Origin: Actinomyces vulturis
Lineage (GTDB): Bacteria > Actinomycetota > Actinomycetes > Actinomycetales > Actinomycetaceae
NCBI RefSeq assembly: GCF_001687305.1
Contig: NZ_KV700385.1
Span: forward strand, 540,523-604,522
Length of the DNA: 64,000 nucleotides
Reading direction: 5' to 3'
How positions within the stretch are numbered: the first letter of the stretch is position 1; each line of letters opens with the position of its first letter. Shown piece after piece: positions 7,709 to 14,811 of the stretch. Under the pieces are notes generated by a model. It was not told the DNA's origin and made no database searches. It was given only the letters and a program-made list of their open reading frames with translations. A program made the translations under genes and the position numbers.

Positions 7709-9478
7709 GTGAGCATTCAGCGGACCATCATGACTATCCCGCACGCCGCGTGGCGTGCGGTCAAGGTCTTGGTCCGTACCCTCATTCAGTCCGAAAAGAA
7801 CCCAGAACCAACGCGTCGAGCAATTCGTAGCGCAAGCGCCATGGCCGTGGGCATCATCGTTTGCTCAGTGCTCATGGGCCCCCAAGCCGGTTCACTAGGC
7901 ACTATGGGCGCCCTTACCGCTGACGTAGGCCACGAGACCCCAATGCGGCGCCGCGCGGTAACTTTCTTTGTGGTGGGCGCTGCCACCTTCCTTTGTGAAG
8001 CGATTGGTGTCTGGATTTCGCCGTACCCTGCCATCATTCCTCCGGTAATGACCGCAGTGACCTTCATCGTGATTTGGGTCTGGCATGCTCTACTCACGGG
8101 TCCGCCTGGACCAATTAACGTGGTCTTCGCTGCAGCCTTCGGCATCTACATGGGCGCCAACGGTTGGGGAGTATGGCAGTTGCTTGAGCCCACGATTTTC
8201 GCTTGGGCCGTCAGCGGGGCGTTCATGCTCACCATGCTCGCCATTCATCCTCATGAGACGGAACGTGACGCCGTGGCGCAGGCTGCTCTTGCAGTCAGCC
8301 GCTACACGAGCATGGATCCCGACGCTGATGAGGCCAGTCTCGGCATCGCCCGCTCACGTGCTTGCATTTCGGTCAACCGCGCCTGGCAGGTGCTTCGTGC
8401 TGGCCGCCTCGGTATGACTTCCACACCCCTGACTCGCATGGGTCGCGATCTCGAGCAGCAGATGAAGGATCTTCATCTTGAACTTATGCTGACCTTGGAC
8501 CGTGATTCCTTCCCCGTGGACGCATTGAACGTCTCCAAGGTCCGCCGCATTACTCCTGACCGCATGCCATCGGTGAGGTACTTACTGCGCACCGCATTCC
8601 TTCGCGGTTCTCGTCCCGGCCTGGTGGCTAGCCGTGCAGCCATCGCCGTCTTACTGGCTACGTCCACGATGTTCATTTTGCCGTTCGGCCGGCCCTACTG
8701 GGCGATCCTTTCGGCCATTATCGTGCTGCACATGGGCGCGAGCCGAGCCGACCTCACCATCCGCGCCTACCATCGCGTGGTGGGTACGCTCCTTGGCGTG
8801 CTGTTATACGTGGGGATTGTGGCCAGTGGCCCTTCGATGTGGACGCGTGTTCTCATCGTCATCATCACCGTCTATGGCATGGAAATTTGGGGTAATAAGA
8901 ACTACGCCGTGTGCGTGGTTTTCGTGACCGTCTTTGCTCTCATCATGTTCCCTGTGGCCAGCCAGTATGAGTTGTCGATTCTCATGCGTGACCGCTTGGG
9001 TGAGACTGTAGTGGGCGTGGCTTGCGCGTTGATTGCTATCTGGTTCGTGGGCCTGCGAGCTCCGGTTCTCCTGGTGCGTCGCCAGTACCGCATGACACTC
9101 AACCGCACGCGTGACGTGCTCCGCGACCTTGCCAATAGTGACCTCACCTCTCCTGAGGCTCATACACGCCGTCAGTTGCTTATCTTTGAGTTGGGGCGTT
9201 CTAGTGACGTGCTTTCCAGTGCCACCCAGGATGATCCTCATGGAACGGACCGCTGGATGGATGTTCAGCGTGCGGTAAGCCGCTTTGGTTTTGCTGTAGT
9301 GACCGCCTGCTGGCGCGAACCGGGAACCACCACCGTGGCCGCGATGAGGGCTGAGCAGCAGTTAGAAGACGTTATCGACAGTCTTCCGCCGATTTCCACG
9401 ACGAATATTGACGTCTCTCCCATCGTCACAAGTATCGAGAAGATTCGTGTCCACTTCGCCCAAGTCGCCTGCCAGTAA
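7709..9478 (+). CDS. FUSC-family inner membrane protein, second tandem paralog
   Basis: 589 residues with the same two-block membrane layout as its upstream neighbour. Matching motifs are GPQAGSLGTMGALTADVG, TGPPGPINVVFAAAFGIYMG and YWAILSAIIVLHMGASRADLTIRAYHRVVGTLLG. The short loop between the first block and the VNRAWQVLRAGR motif lacks the insertion seen in the first copy. The two genes most likely arose by tandem duplication and lie 93 bases apart with independent candidate promoters. The transport substrate is unknown. A paired or hetero-oligomeric function is possible but is inference. Confidence 0.85.
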   Translation: MSIQRTIMTIPHAAWRAVKVLVRTLIQSEKNPEPTRRAIRSASAMAVGIIVCSVLMGPQAGSLGTMGALTADVGHETPMRRRAVTFFVVGAATFLCEAIGVWISPYPAIIPPVMTAVTFIVIWVWHALLTGPPGPINVVFAAAFGIYMGANGWGVWQLLEPTIFAWAVSGAFMLTMLAIHPHETERDAVAQAALAVSRYTSMDPDADEASLGIARSRACISVNRAWQVLRAGRLGMTSTPLTRMGRDLEQQMKDLHLELMLTLDRDSFPVDALNVSKVRRITPDRMPSVRYLLRTAFLRGSRPGLVASRAAIAVLLATSTMFILPFGRPYWAILSAIIVLHMGASRADLTIRAYHRVVGTLLGVLLYVGIVASGPSMWTRVLIVIITVYGMEIWGNKNYAVCVVFVTVFALIMFPVASQYELSILMRDRLGETVVGVACALIAIWFVGLRAPVLLVRRQYRMTLNRTRDVLRDLANSDLTSPEAHTRRQLLIFELGRSSDVLSSATQDDPHGTDRWMDVQRAVSRFGFAVVTACWREPGTTTVAAMRAEQQLEDVIDSLPPISTTNIDVSPIVTSIEKIRVHFAQVACQ

Positions 9479-9647
9479 ACGGCAGTGACCGCAGAACGTT
9501 CAGCCCCAGTATCGACGCCGCATCAGCTTCCTCAATACGTTTTCAGCGTGCTCATCCCAATCACGTTCACTCGCAGCGACCATTTTCTTCCCCCCATCAC
9601 CCTCTCTGCGCCATTTCCTTGTCCTTAATCTAGGGTGAGTTAAAATA

Positions 9648-9677
9648 TTGACGAATATGTCAAGTATGCTTTACATT
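9648..9677 (+). promoter_or_regulatory. Leaderless promoter and inverted-repeat operator of the HTH gene
   Basis: TTGACG (9648-9653) and TACATT (9672-9677) are 18 bases apart, and the ATG follows 6 bases after the -10. The -35 forms part of a perfect inverted repeat, TTGAC-N6-GTCAA (9648-9663), a plausible autoregulatory operator for the encoded repressor. Confidence 0.5.
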
Positions 9678-9683
9678 TGAGTC

Positions 9684-9908
9684 ATGGAAGTTAACACTAG
9701 GCCGAATAAACTTCGCCAACTGCGGCGATGGCATGAGATGTCTCAAGCAGATCTTGCTCAAGCGGTTGGTGTTTCCCGGCAGACCATCGCCAATATCGAG
9801 CGAGGTAACTACTCCCCCTCCGTCTATCTCGCGCTCGCGCTATGCAAACGCCTCGGAGCTACCGTAGAGCAGGTTTTTGGAGACGAAAACTTGCAGGTCA
9901 GTTCCTAG
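9684..9908 (+). CDS. Small Cro/CI-type HTH regulator
   Basis: 74 residues, almost wholly an HTH_3 domain: LRQLRRWHEMSQADLAQAVGVSRQTIANIERGNYSPSVYLALALCKRL, ending in VEQVFGDE. Such single-domain regulators often precede a small membrane protein gene and control it. Here the next gene encodes a membrane protein (10086-10553, now interrupted by a stop). A palindrome over the -35 suggests autorepression. The ligand or signal is unknown. Confidence 0.85.
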   Translation: MEVNTRPNKLRQLRRWHEMSQADLAQAVGVSRQTIANIERGNYSPSVYLALALCKRLGATVEQVFGDENLQVSS

Positions 9909-10085
9909 CTCCGCCACTTCTCACAAGACCTCAATTATTCGTGGCGCTACCACAGGCTCATGTACGTAGCGGTTCATAACTCCTCCTTCATGGATTGCCC
10001 CCTACATGAGGTCGTGAATCTAGGGGAAACAAGGCCCTCCCTCAACACTTTTCACAACATCATTTCGACTCACCAAGGAGTCACT

Positions 10086-10553
10086 ATGCAGTCTTACTTC
10101 GAGCGAATCATTCAGCAGTACACCAAGTTCTACGAGGACGAATTCGCCCTCAACGTCGCCTTCAAAGGTGCTGCCATCGCATGGAATGTCACCATTTACA
10201 TGAACTTATTGCTGATGTGGGTTTTCGCCTGAATTCTTCCCGGATCATATTTCTACTTAACCGCGCTACTCATTACCCCCGTCATCGCAGGGTCAGCCGC
10301 AGCTCAGTCATTCAGTCGCTACTACCTGCCCACAGCAATTCCCAAGAGGAGCGTTCTCTCTGCCAAGAACTTGGTATTCACTGTGATAGTTCTTGGGATC
10401 TGGATTGCTGGCGGTTGGCATAACGGCGCTGAGATTTCTTCCTACGCCACAGGCGCATTGGTGGGCGCCATTGGTGGAGCGTTCTTTATTCCATGGTTTA
10501 CCAAGCGTCAGCACGCCAAGGATGAGAAGCGTCTGTCTGTCGACGCCGAGTAA
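10086..10553 (+). pseudogene. Membrane protein gene interrupted by an in-frame TGA
   Basis: A start ATG at 10086 with GGAG upstream opens a 48-codon frame ending at TGA (10230-10232). The same frame stays open after this stop to TAA at 10553. Together it would be 155 codons with three or four hydrophobic segments: about residues 28-47 (WNVTIYMNLLLMWVFA), 50-70 (YFYLTALLITPVIAG), 93-108 and 120-135. The stop falls where a tryptophan would suit a membrane segment (FA-stop-ILPGSYF), so a single TGG-to-TGA change explains it. It pairs with the preceding HTH gene. The family is not recognised. Sequencing error remains possible. Confidence 0.7.
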
Positions 10554-10621
10554 CCACTCCCAGCACACGAAATCTGTGCCAGCCTGCGAAGTCAGGCAGT
10601 TACCGTACAATACAAAAACAC

Positions 10622-11701
10622 TCAGAGTTGGTCGGTCATGTGGGCCATAGCTTCAATGGGGTCTCGGTAGGTGATTCCGAGTTCTTCGCGGCTCTTAGTA
10701 GTGTCACAGCGAACTACGTGATCCACATTGTTTTCGGCGAATTGGCGAGATACACCCACCGCCGGCGCAAGGACAACAAATGCCGCTTTGGGCATGGGCC
10801 AACGAGGAAGGCGCCACGCTTTAGAGACAGGTAGGTACTTGCGCAGTTCCATTCCTGCCCAGCACAGGTCGCAATCTTTGCCGGCAATAATGTTACGTCC
10901 GTTGGCTTCGGGAACGAATGCGGCAGCAATATGTCCCTCGGCCACATCTCGCACATCCACCAGTGACAAGCCAAGACGAGGGGCTCCAGCCATCATGTCT
11001 CCGCGCATGAGTTGGCGGACAATTCCGAAACTCTCCGAGGTAGGCACGGGGTTAAGCGAGGGGCCCACCACGAGGGCCGGGTTAATCACCACGAGTTCCC
11101 AGCCACGACCTTGGCGTTGCAGTTCCCAAGCGGCACGTTCGGCAAGCGTCTTGGAATAGTGGTAGGGCTCGTAAGTCAATGACGCCGTGGTATTCCAAGA
11201 TTCCGGACTGAGCATGCCGCCAGGCATGTGTTCGCATTCCACAGCGTCGGTGTACATTGCGGCGATGGAGCTGGTCAGCACCACACGCTTAACTGAGGCG
11301 GTCTTCTCCACACTACCCAACACATTGCGTGTGCCCTTGAGAGCGGGGTCAATGAGGTCGCGCTGAGGATCCTTGACGTGCTGAGTGAAGGGTGAAGCTG
11401 TGTGAATGACAATCTCGCATCCCTTCATAGCCTCATCAAAGTCACCCTCGTTGAGCAGGTTAGCATCGAAGAATTTCAGTGTTCCAGGAAGAACATTAGC
11501 GGCCGCCTTGAGGTGGTTCACTGAGGACGGCTTTGAAGAATCACGGACCGTAGCATGAACGGTGACACCCAATTCGAGCAGCCCCTTAACCACCCATCCG
11601 GCCACATACCCGGAGGCGCCCGTCACCATGACAGGGGCGTCGGTGGTGGGCTGAACTGCACTGCGGACCACGGATTCCATCTGCATCATGCCCTCCATCA
11701 T
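10622..11701 (-). CDS. NAD(P)-dependent extended SDR, dihydroflavonol-reductase-like
   Basis: 359 residues. The nucleotide-binding motif TGASGYVAG lies at about 27-35 and the catalytic YxxxK appears as YHYSK, with TSS upstream (VVLTSSIAAMY). The set matches dihydroflavonol-4-reductase or cinnamyl-alcohol-type epimerase/reductases. These reduce carbonyl groups with NADPH, but the bacterial substrate is usually unknown. Several Met codons crowd the start (residues 1, 2, 5, 6, 8). GGAGG lies within codons 2-4, so the true start may be Met6 or Met8. It stands as a single gene on the minus strand. Confidence 0.85.
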   Translation of the reverse strand: MMEGMMQMESVVRSAVQPTTDAPVMVTGASGYVAGWVVKGLLELGVTVHATVRDSSKPSSVNHLKAAANVLPGTLKFFDANLLNEGDFDEAMKGCEIVIHTASPFTQHVKDPQRDLIDPALKGTRNVLGSVEKTASVKRVVLTSSIAAMYTDAVECEHMPGGMLSPESWNTTASLTYEPYHYSKTLAERAAWELQRQGRGWELVVINPALVVGPSLNPVPTSESFGIVRQLMRGDMMAGAPRLGLSLVDVRDVAEGHIAAAFVPEANGRNIIAGKDCDLCWAGMELRKYLPVSKAWRLPRWPMPKAAFVVLAPAVGVSRQFAENNVDHVVRCDTTKSREELGITYRDPIEAMAHMTDQL

Positions 11702-11795
11702 CTCACGGTCAAGTCAGGAGGCTGAGGACAGCGTGCCCCTTCCCCGTTGATTCTGCGGGGACACTTCCTTAACAACGTTAGCGTCGCAATAACCG

Positions 11796-11811
11796 TACTT
11801 CGCAAGAAGTA
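11796..11811. promoter_or_regulatory. Short palindrome upstream of the SDR gene
   Basis: TACTTC-GCAA-GAAGTA is a perfect 6-bp inverted repeat about 95 bases before the SDR start. It could be an operator. No linked regulator is evident. Confidence 0.3.
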
Positions 11812-11860
11812 TGCACTCAGCAACTCCTGTTCAGCCTAACCAGTCAAAGATGTTGTGAAA

Positions 11861-12604
11861 CTATGACGCTGGCCGAAAGGTGAACTGCTCAAATCCCAGG
11901 GCCTCAATTTTGTCCGCGAGCGCATGGCAGTGATCACTAAAGCCTGGACTGGTCACAGTAATCCCATCGCGCACTCCCAAAGCCCGCGCCTGTTGAAGCG
12001 CAAAAGACTTCACACCACGTTCTCGACATATTTTGGCCACATCGTAGGCGTCAAGGAAGGTCACATCCCCGGGGAGCACAGTGGTACGCACTTCGTAATC
12101 GATGGTGCCACCATGAGCGTTGTATTCCTGGATCACTTCCAAGCATTCCCAGGCTTTTTCACCAGCATGGGCTCTACCTACAACCTGTTCATAGTGAGAG
12201 GGTAGGGCTTTAAGGTCCAGACCCACCCAACCTCCATCCATGATGGGAAGTAAATGAGCCAAAGAACGTGGGTATGCCCCAGCGGTATGCAGGCCGATCT
12301 GGAAACCCAACCTCTTCGCCGCCTCCATGGCTTGAGCCAATGGTTCACACTGGCGAGTGGCTTCCCCACCGGTGAAGACCACACCATCAAGAAGGCCTAC
12401 ACGGCGTCGGAGAGTGGACTCGACTTGTTCCCAGGTCATGAGTCCGGGCTCAGTACAAGAGATCAGGGCACTGTTGTGGCAGTAGGTGCACTGCCATGGA
12501 CAGCCTTGACAAAAGACTGTTGCGGTCAAATGCCCGGGCCAGTCGATAGTGGAGAATGGAACTAGGCCGGCGATGCTCAAATCGCCAGTACATGGCGGCC
12601 TCAT
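11861..12604 (-). CDS. nrdG: Anaerobic ribonucleotide reductase activating protein
   Basis: 247 residues. The radical SAM motif is C35-x3-C39-x2-C42 (CPWQCTYC), followed by the GG-type motif VVFTGGEATRQCEPL. This activase uses S-adenosylmethionine and a 4Fe-4S cluster to create the glycyl radical on NrdD. The start overlaps the nrdD stop by 4 bases. The length is greater than the ~155-residue E. coli type and fits the longer form common in actinobacteria and other phyla. Confidence 0.92.
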   Translation of the reverse strand: MRPPCTGDLSIAGLVPFSTIDWPGHLTATVFCQGCPWQCTYCHNSALISCTEPGLMTWEQVESTLRRRVGLLDGVVFTGGEATRQCEPLAQAMEAAKRLGFQIGLHTAGAYPRSLAHLLPIMDGGWVGLDLKALPSHYEQVVGRAHAGEKAWECLEVIQEYNAHGGTIDYEVRTTVLPGDVTFLDAYDVAKICRERGVKSFALQQARALGVRDGITVTSPGFSDHCHALADKIEALGFEQFTFRPAS

Positions 12605-14472
12605 GCTCGTGCTGCAGCACCAATCACGGGCCCATGGGCTCCTGCTGCGTCTTCGGTGAACATCTGACGTTCGGCGTATTCGCCCTTTTTACCAATATTG
12701 AAACTAGTGACGGGGCGGAAGTAACCCATGACGCGGGTCCACACTTCACATTTCTGGGCAGGTGCCTCAGGATGGACTTCTGCACAACGATGACAGGTGG
12801 CATGTTCGCCGGCAAGGTAGCCGTGGACGGGGCAGATAGAAAAGGTGGGGGTGATGGTGATGTAGGGAGAACGGAATGCGGTCAGTGAGCGGCGGACTAG
12901 TTCCTTACATGCCTGGGCGTTAGAGATACGTTCATTCATGTAGAGGTGAATGACGGTGCCCCCGGTGTACTTGGTTTGGAGTTCTTCCTGCATTTCTTGA
13001 GCAAGGAAGGGGTCATCGGTGTAGCCCACGGGCAACTGGGAGGAGTTGGTGTAGTAGGGCTGAGTTGGGGTGCCGGCCTGGAGGATTTCTGGGTAGCGGG
13101 CTTTGTCTTCCTTGGCGAATCGGTAAGTGGTTCCTTCGGCGGGGGTGGCTTCAAGGTTGTAGAGGTGGCCGGTGGCTTCCTGAAGTTCCACCATGCGTTC
13201 ACGCACGTGGTCGAGGATGCGCACGCACATGGCGTGGCCTTCTGGGGTGGTGATGTCTAAGGCATCACGAGTGAAATTACGGACCATCTCGTTCATACCG
13301 TTGACACCAATGGTGGAGAAGTGATTGTCCAGTGTGCCCAAATAGCGGCGGGTGTAGGGGAAGAGGCCAGCATCAATGTGATGCTGAATGACTTCGCGTT
13401 TGAGTTCGAGGGTGGTCGAAGCGATGTCAATAAGTTCGTCGAGTCGGGCAATGAGAGCCGCTTCATCTCCAGAGTAAAGGTAGCCCAGGCGTGCCATGTT
13501 GATGGTGACCACGCCAACACTGCCGGTTTGTTCTGCTGACCCGAATAAGCCATTGCCGCGTTTAAGTAGTTCACGAAGATCGAGTTGGAGGCGGCAGCAC
13601 ATGGAGCGAATCATGCCGGGGTCGAGTTCAGAATTAATGAAATTCTGAAAGTAGGGCAGGCCGTACTTCGCAGTCATTTCGAATAGACGGTCAGCATTGG
13701 GGCTGTCCCAGTCGAAGTCTTTGGTGATGTTGTAGGTGGGGATGGGGAAGGTAAAAACGCGCCCATCAGCGTCTCCGCTGGTCATGACTTCCATGAAAGC
13801 ACGGTTGATCATGTCCATTTCTTCTTGGAGTTCACCGTAGGTGAAGTCGCACAGTTCGTCACCGATAAGAGGATTTTCGTCGGCGAGGTCCGCGGGGCAG
13901 GTCCAGTCAAAGGTGAGGTTGGTGAAGGGAGTTTGGGTACCCCAGCGAGAGGGAACGTTGAGATTAAAAATGAGTTCTTGGATGTGTTGGCGTACCTGCT
14001 CGTAGGTGAGGTTATCCAGGCGCACGAAGGGGGCCATGTAGGTGTCGAAACTAGAGAATGCTTGCGCACCGGCCCATTCGTTTTGGAGAGTTCCCAGGAA
14101 GTTGACGATTTGGCCCACGGCGCTGGACATGTGTTTGGGGGCGCCTGCAGCGATTGCTCCGGGCACGCCGTTGAATCCCTGTTGGATGAGAGTTTTCAGA
14201 CTCCACCCGGCGCAGTATCCAGCGAACATGTCAAGGTCGTGAATATGAATGTCGCCAGAGCGGTGAGCCTGTCCTGCGACACTGGGGTAGACGTGAGTGA
14301 GCCAGTAGTTGGCAACGACTTTGCCCGAGGTGTTGAGCATCATCCCCCCCAGCGAGTATCCCTGATTGGCGTTGGCGTTGACTCGCCAGTCGGAGCGGTC
14401 GAGGTATTCGCTCACGGTGGTGATGGGATCAATCATGGGAATGGTGGCCGACGCCGTGTTCTGGGTTTCCAC
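12601..14472 (-). CDS. nrdD: Class III (anaerobic) ribonucleoside-triphosphate reductase without ATP cone
   Basis: About 623 residues from GTG at 14472, chosen because AGGAGA stands 6 bases upstream. An ATG at 14496 would add 8 residues but place the ribosome site inside the gene. The 10-stranded barrel domain includes SGDIHIHDLDMFAGYCAGWSL. The C-terminus has a four-cysteine zinc site (CPVHGY, CHRC, KCEVW) and the glycyl radical site RVMGY. The protein starts directly at the catalytic domain, so the N-terminal ATP-cone is absent. It makes deoxynucleotides when oxygen is missing, activated by NrdG encoded directly downstream. Confidence 0.93.
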   Translation of the reverse strand: METQNTASATIPMIDPITTVSEYLDRSDWRVNANANQGYSLGGMMLNTSGKVVANYWLTHVYPSVAGQAHRSGDIHIHDLDMFAGYCAGWSLKTLIQQGFNGVPGAIAAGAPKHMSSAVGQIVNFLGTLQNEWAGAQAFSSFDTYMAPFVRLDNLTYEQVRQHIQELIFNLNVPSRWGTQTPFTNLTFDWTCPADLADENPLIGDELCDFTYGELQEEMDMINRAFMEVMTSGDADGRVFTFPIPTYNITKDFDWDSPNADRLFEMTAKYGLPYFQNFINSELDPGMIRSMCCRLQLDLRELLKRGNGLFGSAEQTGSVGVVTINMARLGYLYSGDEAALIARLDELIDIASTTLELKREVIQHHIDAGLFPYTRRYLGTLDNHFSTIGVNGMNEMVRNFTRDALDITTPEGHAMCVRILDHVRERMVELQEATGHLYNLEATPAEGTTYRFAKEDKARYPEILQAGTPTQPYYTNSSQLPVGYTDDPFLAQEMQEELQTKYTGGTVIHLYMNERISNAQACKELVRRSLTAFRSPYITITPTFSICPVHGYLAGEHATCHRCAEVHPEAPAQKCEVWTRVMGYFRPVTSFNIGKKGEYAERQMFTEDAAGAHGPVIGAAARA

Positions 14473-14570
14473 GTCATCTCTCCTTGGGCGCTGCATGGGC
14501 TGTCGTTAGCCGCCTTGTGTTTGCATGACCGAGAGTATGGAGTAATGGAGAGATAAAAAACCGGCACACC

Positions 14571-14615
14571 ACTACATATTGTGTTGTTTTTTGTATTGAG
14601 TACCAGATGTTGTAC
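14571..14615 (-). promoter_or_regulatory. Two NrdR-box-like sites upstream of nrdD
   Basis: On the minus strand, ACACAATATGTAGT (14571-14584) matches the NrdR consensus ACACWATATCTWGT at 13 of 14 positions. A second copy, GTACAACATCTGGT (14602-14615), matches at 10. The two start 31 bases apart, three helical turns, the spacing known for paired NrdR boxes. They lie about 100-145 bases before nrdD. Confidence 0.75.
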
Positions 14616-14811
14616 TTTGAGGGGACTTTAGTCCCCAAGCCTTCCCCCCTCTTCTTCACTGAAAATGAGTAAATAATCGTGAAAAACCGGGATCTTATCC
14701 CCTTTTACTGGTGTAGAAAACATGGAGCGTTTTAACAACGTAACCAAGGGTGCGGAGTAGTTCCCCGGCCATAAATCTGAGTATTCCGCTTCGGACAGGC
14801 ACACTAGGACC

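Noticed and set aside
10230-10232. TGA as a selenocysteine codon
   Set aside because: No selenoprotein family resemblance, no SECIS-like hairpin recognised directly after it, and the residue lies in a membrane segment.
12946-14556. Long plus-strand frames opposite nrdD (e.g. 12946-13260, 13825-14556)
   Set aside because: They are shadows of nrdD with no start signals or recognised domains.
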